Assembly: GCA_002448395.1 (NCBI GenBank)
Contig: DJXS01000109.1
Span: forward strand, 55,417-82,994
Direction of reading: 5' to 3'
DNA from: Lachnospiraceae bacterium UBA6998
GTDB lineage: Bacteria; Bacillota; Clostridia; Lachnospirales; Lachnospiraceae
DNA length: 27,578 nucleotides
In this document: positions 8,153-18,193 of the stretch, one piece after another
How the letters are laid out: each line of letters starts with the position of its first letter
Numbering within the stretch: position 1 is the first letter of the stretch
The notes under the pieces: model-generated
Seen by the model: only the letters and a program-made list of their open reading frames with translations
Databases searched by the model: none
What the model was told of the DNA's origin: nothing
Made by a program: the position numbers and the translations under genes

Positions 8153-9555
8153 GTAAAAACGAGTACAGAGTCGGCGAGCGCGCCATTTACGATGCGCGTG
8201 AGCTGGGTACGGGCAAGATGGTCGTACTGGGACTTCAGCACATGTTCGCTATGTTTGGCGCTACAGTGGTCGTTCCGCTGATCACAGGCCTGAATGTTTC
8301 CACAACACTGTTGTTCGCAGGTCTTGGAACGCTTCTGTTTCACTTGATCTCCAAGAAAAAGGTTCCCGCATTCCTGGGTTCCTCATTCGCATTCCTTGGC
8401 GGTTACGCGGCGATCGCACCTCTAAATGCGGACGGTTCGCCCAGTGAACTTCTGCCCTATGCATGCTTCGGCGTCGCATGCGCAGGACTGCTTTACCTTA
8501 TTCTGGCAGCACTCTTTAAAGCGTACGGCACCAGCAAAGTAATGAAGTACTTCCCGCCGGTAGTTACAGGTCCTATCATTATTTCGATCGGACTTAACCT
8601 TGCGCCTTCGGCGATCAATAATATTGAGTCTTGCTGGTGGGTAGCTCTTGTCGCGATCATTATCGTTGTAATCTGCAATATCTGGGGTAAGGGAATGATC
8701 AAGATCGTTCCGATCCTGCTCGGTGTTATCGGCTCCTATCTCTGCGCGGCAGTGGCAGGACTGATCGATTTCAGCCAGGTAGCGGCAGCTCCCTGGATCG
8801 GCATTCCGATCAGCTACAAGAACACAGTATTCTCTATTTTCACCGGCGGCAACCTCAACGCGGGCCTTCTGCTCACAAGTATCGTGACCATCATGCCCAT
8901 CGCGCTCGCGACAATGATGGAGCATATTGGCGATATCTCAGCCATCAGTTCCACCTGCGGCATTAACTACATCAAGGATCCCGGACTGCACCGCACACTG
9001 ACAGGCGACGGTCTTGCCACAGCGATCGCTTCTCTGTTCGGAGCTCCGGCTAACACCACATACGGCGAGAACACCGGCGTCCTGACTCTGACAAAGGTCT
9101 ATGATCCCCGCGTCATCCGTATCGCGGCAGGATTTGCGATCCTGATGTCCTTCTGCCCGAAATTCGCGGCTATCATCGAAGTTATGCCCGCCGCAACGAT
9201 CGGCGGCATCTCTCTTGTCCTCTACGGAATGATTTCTGCAGTCGGTGTCAGAAACCTTGTTGAAACGAACACTGACTTCTCTAAGAGCAGAAACGTCCTG
9301 ATCGCGGCGCTGATCATGGTTCTTTCCATCGGTATCAGCTATTCCAACGCAGGCGCGATCAACATTCCCGTCGGTTCAATGACACTGAGCCTTTCCGGTC
9401 TTGCTACCGGTTCCCTGGTAGGTATCATTCTCAACGCGATCCTGCCCGGCAAGGATTACAAATTCGAAGATGACAAGCCCAACCGCACGGGTGTCAACTT
9501 TGAGATCATCTCCGGTGAGACGATCGTCGAGAGCCGCGAGAAGGAAAAGAAATGA
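8149..9555 (+). CDS. NCS2 nucleobase permease, UraA-like (uracil or xanthine)
   Basis: A polytopic inner-membrane transporter of 468 residues that imports a nucleobase by proton symport, as known for the family. The start region LGLQHMFAMFGATVVVPLITG and KKVPAFLGSSFAF closely follow the UraA pattern. The two acidic substrate/proton residues are present in MMEHIGDI (Glu 258) and NTTYGENTGV (Glu 307), in the order and context of UraA Glu241 and Glu290. Most of the chain is hydrophobic and fits the 14-segment fold; the C-terminal ~35 residues are hydrophilic. UraA-type motifs favour uracil, but purine NCS2 members cannot be excluded, so no symbol is given. AGGAGG lies 8 bases before the ATG. It is transcribed alone, between its own leader and a terminator. 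Confidence 0.9.
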   Translation: MSKNEYRVGERAIYDARELGTGKMVVLGLQHMFAMFGATVVVPLITGLNVSTTLLFAGLGTLLFHLISKKKVPAFLGSSFAFLGGYAAIAPLNADGSPSELLPYACFGVACAGLLYLILAALFKAYGTSKVMKYFPPVVTGPIIISIGLNLAPSAINNIESCWWVALVAIIIVVICNIWGKGMIKIVPILLGVIGSYLCAAVAGLIDFSQVAAAPWIGIPISYKNTVFSIFTGGNLNAGLLLTSIVTIMPIALATMMEHIGDISAISSTCGINYIKDPGLHRTLTGDGLATAIASLFGAPANTTYGENTGVLTLTKVYDPRVIRIAAGFAILMSFCPKFAAIIEVMPAATIGGISLVLYGMISAVGVRNLVETNTDFSKSRNVLIAALIMVLSIGISYSNAGAINIPVGSMTLSLSGLATGSLVGIILNAILPGKDYKFEDDKPNRTGVNFEIISGETIVESREKEKK

Positions 9556-9588
9556 TCATTTGAATCAACTGAATACGGAGATACCAAG

Positions 9589-9624
9589 GAAGCATCGCCT
9601 TATCAGGCGGTGCTTCTTTTATTT
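9589..9624 (+). terminator. Intrinsic terminator after the permease
   Basis: GAAGCATCGCC (9589-9599) pairs with GGCGGTGCTTC (9606-9616), with one G·U pair and a 6-base loop, followed by TTTTATTT (9617-9624). Confidence 0.92.
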
Positions 9625-9668
9625 GTCCGGCTGGTGTAAGATAAATAATGTGACGGAGGTGACAGAAG

Positions 9669-12600
9669 ATGAGTTACAGATTTTGCTTTGGCGCTTCAGG
9701 GTCGGGAAAGAGCCGGCTTCTCCACAATATGATATTGGATCAGGCGCAGGACGCGCTGGGCGGACAGGGGAATCCGGACAGCAATTATGTGATCATAGTT
9801 CCGGACCAATATTCCATGCAGACCCAGAAAGAGATCGTCTCTGAATCCCCTCAGAAGGGGATCCTCAATATAGATGTCCTGAGTTTTGGAAGGCTCACTC
9901 ACAAGATCTTCGAGGAGACCGGAGTCTCTCACAGAGCTGTTCTCGATGATATGGGGAAGACCCTTCTTCTGCGCAGAGTTGCGGGGCAGTGTGAGCCGGA
10001 TCTGAAAATCCTCAGGAAGAGCATTCACTATCCCGGAATGATCTCGGAAGTAAAATCCGTGATCTCCGAGTTCATGCAGTACGGAATCGGCGCTGCAGAG
10101 ATGGAACTGATGCAGCAGTATGCCGGGAGCAGAGGACAGGGAGCTCTGAACGCACGGCTTTGTGACCTGCAGATTCTTTACACTGCTTTTATGAAGGCCA
10201 AGAGAGACCGCTTCATCACCAATGAAGAAATGCTTGATCTTTTGGCAGAAGCGATCCCCGCCTCCGAATGGGTAAGGCGCAGTACCTTCGTGCTGGATGG
10301 GTTTACAGGTTTTACACCGGTTCAGTACAGGGTTATAACGGCCCTGATCAGATACAGCCGGGATGTGATCATTTCGCTTTCTCTGGGGAAGGACGACGGT
10401 CCCCCCATAGAAAAGGTCTGCCTGAACAAAAATCCGGGCAGGGAGGATTCTCTTTACTATCTTACAAGAAAGACTGTATGTGATCTTGAGAAACTTGCTT
10501 TGAAGGAAGGGCTTGTAAGAGGAGAGGATCTGTATGTTTCAGATCCTGATGAAGTGCCGGCGCGTTTTCGGAATAACCCGGTGCTGGCGCATCTCGAACA
10601 AAATATCTTCCGATATCCGACTCTTCCATATGAAAAAGAGACCGGCGGCAGGATCCGGATCTTTGAGACTGATACGCCGGAAGAGGAAGTAAGGCAGATC
10701 TGCATTGAGATCAAGAGGCTGGTGCTCACTGAGGGTTACCAGTACAGGGACATTTCCGTTGTATGTGGTGACCTTGACAGATGCGGGACAGCTTTTGAGA
10801 AGCACGCGCCCCGTTACGGAATCCCTCTTTACGTGGACAGGACCAGTTCCGCGGGACTAAATCCTCTGACGGAAGCAATTCGAAGCGTTTTGGGGATCAG
10901 AGCGGAAAGCTACTCCTATAACAGCATTTTCCGCTACTTGAGGAGCGGTATGAGCAGTCTCACCAGAGAGGAGACGGATCTTCTGGAAAATTACTGCCTC
11001 GAACACGGGATCAAGGGCCGCAGAAAATGGGGCCTTCCTTTCGATGCACAGACAGAGCATCTCAGAGTGCGCTTTCTTAGTGAGATCGAGCCCGTCGCTG
11101 GCCGCGTAACAGATGAGCGGATCCCTCCGCGCACTGCCGCAGAACGGACGCGTCAGCTCTATGATTTTATGGTGAGTCTCTCCATGGAAGAAAAAATGGA
11201 GGAGTGGAGCAGCAGATTCAGCGAAGAGGGAGATTTCGTCAGGGCAAAACAGTTCAGTCAGCTCTATCGCTATGTGATAGACCTTCTGGAGCAGATCCAT
11301 GATCTTCTCGGAGACGAGGTGATATCCAATAAGGACTATCTGGAGCTTTTGGAAGCCGGATTTGAAGAGATCAGGCTCGGCACTCTTCCCCAGGAGACGG
11401 ACAGACTGCTGGTGGGCGATATCGAAAGGACAAGAGTATCGCAGTGCCGTATTCTGTTTTTTACAGGAGTTAACGACGGGAATATCCCGAGGGGAACATC
11501 CCGGGGAGGACTTCTCTCAGACCTTGACAGGGAATTCCTTCGCTCTTTTGGGACGGAGCTTTCGCCGACACCCCGCCAGCAGATGTATCAGCAGAGACTT
11601 TATCTCTATATGAATATGACTAAGCCGACAGACGCCCTCTATCTTTCTTTTGCCAGAACGACACCGGAGGGCGGATCGCTTCATCCTTCCTACCTGATCC
11701 CTATGATCAGAAAGCTCTTTCCCGAGGCGGCTGTGGAACATCCTCAGCTCAGACCGGCAATCGAACAGCTGACAGGAGTAAGTGACAGCACTGTCTGGCT
11801 TTCCGGTGCGCTCAGGGATTACGCGCAGGGAAAGATACAGGAAGGTTCTCAGGATGCAAATGCCCTCAAGACGACATATGGATATATTGTGCGCACGGGC
11901 AGCATTGATAACCGAAAGACACTGGAGAGTCTCAAAGGTGCCGCCTTTAAGAGATATGATCCGGTCATGATCAGCCCCGAAACTGCTCAGGCTCTTTACG
12001 GGCAGTCCATCATGGGCGGGATCACCCGGATGGAGACTGCGGCGCAGTGTTCCCTCAGACATTTCCTGCAGTACGGCCTTGGCCTGAGGGAGCGCAGGGA
12101 ATTCACTGTCGAGTCGCTCGATACGGGCTCGATCCTCCACATGAGTCTGGACGCGTTCAGCCACAAACTCTTAAAAAAAGGCCTAACCTGGAACAGCTTT
12201 ACCAAGGAGGAAGGGGAGGAACTGTCGACGGAAGCACTCAACGAGACCGCTGCAACCTACCACGACCTTCTTATGTACTCCACAAAGAGAAGTGAGTCCT
12301 GGCTCGCCAGAATGCAGAAGATCCTGGATCGCAGCACTGATACACTTCAGTACCAGCTTCAGCGGGGAGACTTCGTCCCGGAAGGGTATGAATTCGAATT
12401 TGGACCCGGCGGTGAAGCGGATCTGATCACATTTCCTTTAAGCGGCGGAAGATCCCTGAAACTGACCGGAAGGATAGACAGACTTGATCTGTGCAGAGAG
12501 GACGGCAGTGTTTTTGTCAAAATATTGGATTACAAGTCAGGTTCCCTCGATCTGGACGAGGATCTGATGAAACGAGGGATCCAGCTTCAGCTTCTCATGT

Positions 12601-13079
12601 ATATGAACGCGGCAATGGACTATCTGGCCGCGCGAAATCCCGGAGCGGAGATCGTCCCCTCAGCCATGCTCTATTACAGGATCATTGACCCTGTAATTGA
12701 CGGCAATAATAAAGGCGGGGAGGACAGCCTTCAGCTGATCAGAGAATCTCTCAGGCCAACCGGGATGATAAACTCGGATCCCGTCTCCTATAGGCATCTG
12801 GACCGATATGTGAGCGGAAAGAGCGACGTCATACCTCTTAAGCTGAAGAAAGACGGCGCCCCGGGAGCCGGCTCCAGTGTCTATTCTGCCGAAGGCTTCA
12901 AAGAATTGACCCGGGAAGTCACGGATGTAGTCTGCCGCCTTGCGGAAGATATACTGGACGGTAAGGCGGAAGCTAATCCGGCCGCCTGGAAAAATGACAG
13001 AACAGCCTGCGATTATTGTCCTTACAGGAGCGTCTGCGGTTTTGACCTCTCCATTGAGGGCTACAATTACAGAAAGTGA
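9669..13079 (+). CDS. addB: ATP-dependent helicase/deoxyribonuclease subunit B
   Basis: The subunit of AddAB that, in B. subtilis, degrades one strand and recognises Chi while the complex resects double-strand breaks. The 1136-residue protein begins with a Walker A, GASGSGKS (8-15). Most other helicase motifs are degenerate, as is normal for AddB. The C-terminal RecB-like nuclease has ILDYKSG with the catalytic Asp 954 and Lys 956. Four cysteines of the iron-sulfur cluster are intact at 794, 1114, 1117 and 1123 (AAQCSLRH and TACDYCPYRSVCGF), with the same spacing as the known B. subtilis AddB cluster. The start at 9669 has GGAGGTGA 7 bases upstream. addA follows 11 bases after the stop, so they are co-transcribed. 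A weak TTGTCC/TAATGT pair just upstream may be the promoter. Confidence 0.97.
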   Translation: MSYRFCFGASGSGKSRLLHNMILDQAQDALGGQGNPDSNYVIIVPDQYSMQTQKEIVSESPQKGILNIDVLSFGRLTHKIFEETGVSHRAVLDDMGKTLLLRRVAGQCEPDLKILRKSIHYPGMISEVKSVISEFMQYGIGAAEMELMQQYAGSRGQGALNARLCDLQILYTAFMKAKRDRFITNEEMLDLLAEAIPASEWVRRSTFVLDGFTGFTPVQYRVITALIRYSRDVIISLSLGKDDGPPIEKVCLNKNPGREDSLYYLTRKTVCDLEKLALKEGLVRGEDLYVSDPDEVPARFRNNPVLAHLEQNIFRYPTLPYEKETGGRIRIFETDTPEEEVRQICIEIKRLVLTEGYQYRDISVVCGDLDRCGTAFEKHAPRYGIPLYVDRTSSAGLNPLTEAIRSVLGIRAESYSYNSIFRYLRSGMSSLTREETDLLENYCLEHGIKGRRKWGLPFDAQTEHLRVRFLSEIEPVAGRVTDERIPPRTAAERTRQLYDFMVSLSMEEKMEEWSSRFSEEGDFVRAKQFSQLYRYVIDLLEQIHDLLGDEVISNKDYLELLEAGFEEIRLGTLPQETDRLLVGDIERTRVSQCRILFFTGVNDGNIPRGTSRGGLLSDLDREFLRSFGTELSPTPRQQMYQQRLYLYMNMTKPTDALYLSFARTTPEGGSLHPSYLIPMIRKLFPEAAVEHPQLRPAIEQLTGVSDSTVWLSGALRDYAQGKIQEGSQDANALKTTYGYIVRTGSIDNRKTLESLKGAAFKRYDPVMISPETAQALYGQSIMGGITRMETAAQCSLRHFLQYGLGLRERREFTVESLDTGSILHMSLDAFSHKLLKKGLTWNSFTKEEGEELSTEALNETAATYHDLLMYSTKRSESWLARMQKILDRSTDTLQYQLQRGDFVPEGYEFEFGPGGEADLITFPLSGGRSLKLTGRIDRLDLCREDGSVFVKILDYKSGSLDLDEDLMKRGIQLQLLMYMNAAMDYLAARNPGAEIVPSAMLYYRIIDPVIDGNNKGGEDSLQLIRESLRPTGMINSDPVSYRHLDRYVSGKSDVIPLKLKKDGAPGAGSSVYSAEGFKELTREVTDVVCRLAEDILDGKAEANPAAWKNDRTACDYCPYRSVCGFDLSIEGYNYRK

Positions 13080-13090
13080 CGGAGAATCTT

Positions 13091-16000
13091 ATGGCTATTG
13101 AATTTACAGAACAGCAGACCAGGGTTCTGCAGGCGAGAAAGCATAATATACTGGTTTCAGCTGCGGCCGGAAGCGGAAAAACTGCGGTGCTCGTTGAGAG
13201 GATCGTGAGAATGATCAGCGAAGGCGATGATCCTGCGGACATCGACAAACTGCTGGTGGTCACCTTTACCAAAGCTGCCGCGGCCCAGATGAGAGAGAGG
13301 ATCGGCGCCGCGATCTCCGCAAGAATCGAGCAGGAGCCTGAAAACGCCCATCTTCAGAGGCAGGAAACTCTGCTGCACAATGCCCAGATCACCACGATGG
13401 ACAGTTTCTTCACCTTTCTTTTAAGAAACAATTTCAGCGACATCGACATGGATCCCGGTTTTCGCCAGATGGATCAGACGGAAAGCGATCTGATGCGAAA
13501 AGATGCGATGGACGACTTCCTGGAGGAAGGATACGCCTCGAATAACCTTTCACTTAAGATCTGCGCGGACTATTTCTGCCGCGGGGCAGGAGACAGAGAA
13601 CTTGAGCTTATCCTGGAGGATCTTTACAAAAAGGCGGTCAGCCATCCCGATCCCGAAGAGTGGCTGCGTGATCGCGCGTCGGACTACTCGGCCACGAGCG
13701 AAGAAGAACTGTTCGGCTCTGCCTGGATGCAGTTTATTATCCTCACAGCTGCTGAGAAGATCACAGATCTGAAGCGTCAATATGAGCGTCTTCTTGATTT
13801 CTGCTCCCTGCCTGACGGCCCTGATCTCTATATTCCGCTTGTGAGAAATGAGCTTGCAGAGCTCAGCGCGCTCGGCGATGTGCCCTGCGCGGAGGAAGCC
13901 GGCAGGAGAGATCCCGCAGAGATGAGAGATCTCTGGGAGAGGATCATAGGGATCCTGAATATGAAATTCGAAAATCTCCCCAGGTTCACTCCCAAGAAAT
14001 ACCCCGATGTGGATCCCGCCAAAAAAGAGGCGGCAATGGCGATCAGAAACAGCGCCAAGGATGACGTGACAGAGCTCGGTAAAAAATACAAAAATGCGGA
14101 TACGAGCCGCATTCTCGAGCGCATGGGACTTATGAGTGAAGCCGCTGCGGCTGTCTCGGATCTGACAATCAGCTTCCTTCGCTATTTTTCCGAAGTGAAG
14201 AAAGAAAAGAATGTCATCGATTTTGTTGATCTGGAGCACCTTGCGCTTAAGATCCTCACAGTCAGAGGAGAGGACGGCGTGTACCGCCCCGGAAGAGCCG
14301 CGAAGGCTTACCGCCAATATTTTGACGAAATACTGATCGATGAATATCAGGACAGCAATGAAGTACAGGAAGTCCTCCTTCGTATGATATCCACTGAGGA
14401 TGAAGGTGTTTACAACCGCTTTATGGTGGGAGATGTTAAGCAGTCCATCTACAAATTCCGGCTGGCAAGGCCCGAGATCTTCATGGAGAAACTGGGAACT
14501 TATAAAAAACTTGATCCGGAGAAGGAGAGGATCGATCTTGACAGCAATTTCCGAAGCAGGGCGGAAGTACTTGACAGCGTAAACGAAGTCTTCTTCAGGA
14601 TCATGAGAAGAGAGATCGGCGGAGTCGAGTACGACGACGAAGTCTCTCTGAAAACCGGCGCCTCCTATCCTGCAGCCTCAGATCCAGACATTTATAAAAC
14701 AGAGATTCTTCTGGTCGCAGGCCCCGACAAGGACGAAGCCGATATGGTGCCGGATGAGATCGCGGAACTGAGCGACCGCCAGAAGGAAGCTATCGCAGTT
14801 GCAGGAAAGATCAGAGAACTGGTGAACGAGCTCCCCGTGAAGTCTGAGGACGGAAGCCTGAGGCCTTGCAGATTCGGGGATATTGTGGTCCTGCTTCGAA
14901 GCGGCTCGGGCTGGAATGAGGATTTCAGAGAAGTATTCGAGAGACAGGGAATCCCTTACTACATCGAATCCAAGACCGGCTATTTCTCGTCCTTGGAGAT
15001 CCGGGGTATTCTGGAACTGGTCCGTGTGCTGGATAATCCCAGACAGGATATTCCTCTGTACGGTGCGCTGCGCGGCTACTGGGGAGATTTCAGCGAGGAG
15101 CAGATCGCCCGGATAAGGCTAACAAGCCGCGAAAAGGGCGTTTCTCTCTATGAATGCCTCAAACTCAAAGCGCTGGAGGTTTCCGGAGAAGAAACCGCGC
15201 TTGCCGAAAAATGCAGCGCGTTCCTGCAGTTTATTAACAGCTGGAGAGACAAGGTGATCTGCCTGCAGATCCGGGAACTTCTCACAGAACTCATCTCGCA
15301 GACAGGATATGAGGAGTGGTGCAGAGCGCTGCCCGGCGGCGAACAGAGGAGCGCAAATCTTCAGTTCCTTCTCGCGCAGGCGGCTTCTTTCGACTCTATG
15401 GGACTGCGCGGGCTCTTTGATTTTGTCAGATATATCGACCAGGTCCATCACAGGGAAGTGGATTACGGCGAAGCCAATACTCTGGATGAAAACGCGGATG
15501 TTGTCAGGATCATGAGCATCCACAAGAGCAAAGGCCTGGAATTCCCTGTCTGCATAGTGGCCGGAACCGGCAAGCAGCACAGCTATAAATCCCATGATAC
15601 CAAAGGGAGTTTTATCTGTGACAACGACTGGGGCATTGGCATGGACTATTGGGATCCTGAACTCCGGTCCAAATACAGCACAGTCCGCAAAGAGGCTGTT
15701 GCCGATAAGATCCGAAGAGAAAGCCTCGGCGAGGAGCTCCGCGTTCTGTATGTGGCAATGACCAGAGCGAAAGAAAAACTCATCATGACCGGCTTTGTGA
15801 AAAACGGGGCCAAAAAATGCGAAGAGTGGGAGAAAAAGCTTCCCGTATGTATGAAACCCGGAGAAAAACTCCCCATCCCTTTGCTGTCCGAATCCGATAG
15901 TTTTCTTGAACTGATCTGGTACGCTGTGTGCTCAGCGGAACATCCGGAATACTTCAGGATCAATAAGGTGGAGTGTAAGGACCTGATCATTAAAGAAATG

Positions 16001-16849
16001 GAGCAGCAGAAGGAATACGGACTTCGCCGCCAGGAGATCGACATAGCAGGCGAGATCGGCGGAGCACCGCTGCCCGATCCGGTTCTGGAAGCGGAACTCG
16101 AGAAGATCTACTCCCGAAGATATGCGCACGAGAATCTCAGAGGTCTCTACACTAAGACTTCCGTTTCTGAACTCAAGATGGCATCCCTGAAGGAAGAGGG
16201 AGAAGAAGTCTTCGAACTGTTTCCGGAGAACAAGCCGTCACCGGTCATCGCTTCTTTTGCCAAAGTTGCAGAAGAGAATAAAGAAGAATGTAAGGAAAAG
16301 GCAGGCGCTGTCCGCGGCACGTTTACAGGCACCGAATACGGAACTGCGGTGCACAGGATCCTGGAACTGTTTGACTACGGCAGATTCGCGGATCCGGCTT
16401 CTGTAAGCCGCACTGAGTTCGATGAGTGGAGAGAGGAACTTTCCGCGTCAGCCAAAATACCGCCTACCTATCTGCAGCTTCCGTCCGCAGGGATTCTTGC
16501 TTTCCTTCGCAGCAGTCTGGCCGGCCGCATGGCCGCAGCCTCCCTGAGAGGGGAGCTGCACAGAGAGCAGCCTTTCGTCCTCGGCATTGAGGCGGACCGG
16601 GTGAATCCGGAATTTCCCAGGGAAGAGACCGTACTGGTACAGGGTATCATTGACGCATATTTTGAAGAAGAAGGAGAGCTCGTGCTTGTGGACTACAAGA
16701 CAGATGCGGTGGAAAAGGAGCACGATCTGATCGACCGCTATAAGGTTCAGCTGGACCTTTATGAGCGGGCTCTCACACAGATAACAGGAAAAAAGGTAAA
16801 GGAAAAACTCATCTATTCCGTTTCTCTAAGGAAAACGATCGCGCTGTGA
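13091..16849 (+). CDS. addA: ATP-dependent helicase/nuclease subunit A
   Basis: The motor and second nuclease of AddAB: a UvrD-like 3'-5' helicase with a RecB-type nuclease domain. The 1252-residue chain has AAAGSGKTAVLVERI (Walker A, about 24-31), ILIDEYQDSNEVQE (Walker B, Asp 417), VGDVKQSIYKFRLARPEIF (motif III), and VRIMSIHKSKGLEFPVC and ELRVLYVAMTRAKEKL (motifs V and VI). At the C-terminus LVLVDYKTD holds the nuclease Asp 1201 and Lys 1203. All functional motifs are intact. The start is taken at ATG 13091, with GGAG six bases upstream; an in-frame GTG at 13076 overlaps the end of addB and has no ribosome site. The gene order B then A is that of B. subtilis. No clear terminator follows. 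Confidence 0.97.
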   Translation: MAIEFTEQQTRVLQARKHNILVSAAAGSGKTAVLVERIVRMISEGDDPADIDKLLVVTFTKAAAAQMRERIGAAISARIEQEPENAHLQRQETLLHNAQITTMDSFFTFLLRNNFSDIDMDPGFRQMDQTESDLMRKDAMDDFLEEGYASNNLSLKICADYFCRGAGDRELELILEDLYKKAVSHPDPEEWLRDRASDYSATSEEELFGSAWMQFIILTAAEKITDLKRQYERLLDFCSLPDGPDLYIPLVRNELAELSALGDVPCAEEAGRRDPAEMRDLWERIIGILNMKFENLPRFTPKKYPDVDPAKKEAAMAIRNSAKDDVTELGKKYKNADTSRILERMGLMSEAAAAVSDLTISFLRYFSEVKKEKNVIDFVDLEHLALKILTVRGEDGVYRPGRAAKAYRQYFDEILIDEYQDSNEVQEVLLRMISTEDEGVYNRFMVGDVKQSIYKFRLARPEIFMEKLGTYKKLDPEKERIDLDSNFRSRAEVLDSVNEVFFRIMRREIGGVEYDDEVSLKTGASYPAASDPDIYKTEILLVAGPDKDEADMVPDEIAELSDRQKEAIAVAGKIRELVNELPVKSEDGSLRPCRFGDIVVLLRSGSGWNEDFREVFERQGIPYYIESKTGYFSSLEIRGILELVRVLDNPRQDIPLYGALRGYWGDFSEEQIARIRLTSREKGVSLYECLKLKALEVSGEETALAEKCSAFLQFINSWRDKVICLQIRELLTELISQTGYEEWCRALPGGEQRSANLQFLLAQAASFDSMGLRGLFDFVRYIDQVHHREVDYGEANTLDENADVVRIMSIHKSKGLEFPVCIVAGTGKQHSYKSHDTKGSFICDNDWGIGMDYWDPELRSKYSTVRKEAVADKIRRESLGEELRVLYVAMTRAKEKLIMTGFVKNGAKKCEEWEKKLPVCMKPGEKLPIPLLSESDSFLELIWYAVCSAEHPEYFRINKVECKDLIIKEMEQQKEYGLRRQEIDIAGEIGGAPLPDPVLEAELEKIYSRRYAHENLRGLYTKTSVSELKMASLKEEGEEVFELFPENKPSPVIASFAKVAEENKEECKEKAGAVRGTFTGTEYGTAVHRILELFDYGRFADPASVSRTEFDEWREELSASAKIPPTYLQLPSAGILAFLRSSLAGRMAAASLRGELHREQPFVLGIEADRVNPEFPREETVLVQGIIDAYFEEEGELVLVDYKTDAVEKEHDLIDRYKVQLDLYERALTQITGKKVKEKLIYSVSLRKTIAL

Positions 16850-16917
16850 ACAGGTGTGTTTTGTGCGGGCGGATTGTTAAGAAATTGCCTAATTCTGTAG
16901 AAAATGAATACGTTCAA

Positions 16918-16926
16918 TGGTATAAT
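16918..16926 (+). promoter_or_regulatory. Extended -10 promoter of the acyl-CoA dehydrogenase
   Basis: TGGTATAAT has a perfect -10 at 16921-16926 with the extended TG. No good -35 is present at 17 bases (TAGAAA). The leader of about 70 bases contains an AT-rich imperfect hairpin (TGATAAGAATA with TATTTTTTATCA, around 16932-16961). Confidence 0.7.
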
Positions 16927-16968
16927 ATTTGGTGATAAGAATAATTTGTCTATTTTTTATCAAGAAAC

Positions 16969-16980
16969 GCTGCATGCAGC
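16969..16980. repeat. 12-bp perfect palindrome just before the acyl-CoA dehydrogenase ribosome site
   Basis: GCTGCATGCAGC is self-complementary over all 12 bases and ends 10 bases before the AAAGGAGG of the gene at 17002. As DNA it could be a dimeric repressor site downstream of the promoter. As RNA it folds poorly because it has no loop. The function is unknown. Confidence 0.5.
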
Positions 16981-17001
16981 TAAATATCAAAGGAGGTTAC
17001 A

Positions 17002-18141
17002 ATGAACTTTTTTAACGACGAGATCCATGAAGAGATGCTGGGCCTGTATCGTGATTTCGCAACAGGCGTTTGCGCTCCCATCGCTGCTGAGATCGACGAA
17101 GAGGAGAAATTCCCTGTAGAGTCATTCAAGCAGGCAGCTGAAATGGGACTTATGGGTATTCCTTTCCCCGAGGAATACGGCGGAGCAGGTCTGGACGAGC
17201 TCTCCTATGCTCAGTGCATCGAAGAAGTTTCCAAGGTTTGCGCTTCCACAGCAGTAGGCATTTCTGCTCACACATCCCTCTGCGCATGGCCGATCTACAA
17301 GTTCGGTACAGAAGAGCAGAAGCAGAAATATCTTCCTCAGCTGCTTTCCGGCGAGAAGCTCGGCGCTTTCGGTCTGACTGAGCCCAACGCAGGCACAGAC
17401 GCAGCAGGTCAGAAGACTGTTTTTGAAGACAAGGGCGACTACTATCTGGTAAACGGCTCCAAGATCTTCATCACAAACGCAGGCTATGCAGACATTTTCG
17501 TAGTTTTCGGTATGACTGACAAGTCTCTCGGCAACAAGGGCATCACCGCTCTGATCATGGAGAAGGGGATGGAAGGATTCAGCATCGGCTCCCACGAGAA
17601 GAAGATGGGTATCCGCGGATCCAGCACCTGCGAGCTCGTATTTGAGAACGTCAAGGTTCCGAAGGAAAACCTCCTCGGCGAAGTCAACAAGGGCTTCAAG
17701 GTAGCTATGATGACTCTGGACGGCGGCCGTATCGGTATCGCTGCTCAGGCTCTGGGTATCGCAGAAGGCGCTCTTGATGTCACTGTCGAGTATGTTAAGC
17801 AGAGAGTTCAGTTTGGCCGTCCGATCGCCAAGTTCCAGAACACTCAGTTCGAGCTTGCTAAGATGAAAGCTAATACTGAGGCAGCTAAGATGCTGGTTTA
17901 TCGCGCAGCTAACGCTGTTGACGAAGGCAAGCCTTACACACAGCTCGCAGCTGAGGCTAAGCTCGTTGCTGCAGCTAACGCTTCCGACGTTACACGCAGA
18001 TGCCTGCAGCTGTTCGGCGGCTACGGCTACACACGTGAGTATCCCATCGAGCGCATGATGAGAGATGCCAAGATCACCGAGATCTATGAAGGAACCAGTG
18101 AAGTTCAGATGATGGTCATCGGCGGCGCGATGCTTCGCTGA
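17002..18141 (+). CDS. Short-chain acyl-CoA dehydrogenase, butyryl-CoA dehydrogenase-like
   Basis: An FAD enzyme of the acyl-CoA dehydrogenase family, 379 residues, the family's usual size. The signature FGLTEPNAGTDAAG lies near residues 128-141. QRVQFGRPIAKFQNTQFELAKM and LQLFGGYGYTREYPIERMMRDAKI follow, then YEGTSEVQ, where Glu 363 occupies the catalytic-base position of butyryl-CoA dehydrogenases. It most resembles clostridial Bcd, which with an electron-transfer flavoprotein reduces crotonyl-CoA in butyrate formation. Glutaryl- or isovaleryl-type activity cannot be ruled out, so no symbol is given. AAAGGAGG is ideally spaced, and the codons are strongly biased towards a few (GCA/GCT, CGT/CGC, AAC, AAG), more so than in its neighbours, suggesting high expression. 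Unusually, no etfB, etfA, crt, hbd or thl is adjacent: it has its own promoter and terminator. Confidence 0.9.
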   Translation: MNFFNDEIHEEMLGLYRDFATGVCAPIAAEIDEEEKFPVESFKQAAEMGLMGIPFPEEYGGAGLDELSYAQCIEEVSKVCASTAVGISAHTSLCAWPIYKFGTEEQKQKYLPQLLSGEKLGAFGLTEPNAGTDAAGQKTVFEDKGDYYLVNGSKIFITNAGYADIFVVFGMTDKSLGNKGITALIMEKGMEGFSIGSHEKKMGIRGSSTCELVFENVKVPKENLLGEVNKGFKVAMMTLDGGRIGIAAQALGIAEGALDVTVEYVKQRVQFGRPIAKFQNTQFELAKMKANTEAAKMLVYRAANAVDEGKPYTQLAAEAKLVAAANASDVTRRCLQLFGGYGYTREYPIERMMRDAKITEIYEGTSEVQMMVIGGAMLR

Positions 18142-18193
18142 TCGGATGTGATCTGAATAATTCGTAAATGACTGAGATTTGACCAGTCACAGT

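Noticed and set aside
13076..13090. GTG at 13076 as addA start, giving an overlap with addB
   Set aside because: No ribosome site precedes it; ATG 13091 has GGAG at the right distance and matches the family N-terminus.
9669..16849. addB–addA as a possible anti-phage or novel defence pair
   Set aside because: All motifs, the iron-sulfur cysteine spacing and the gene order match housekeeping AddAB recombination enzymes.
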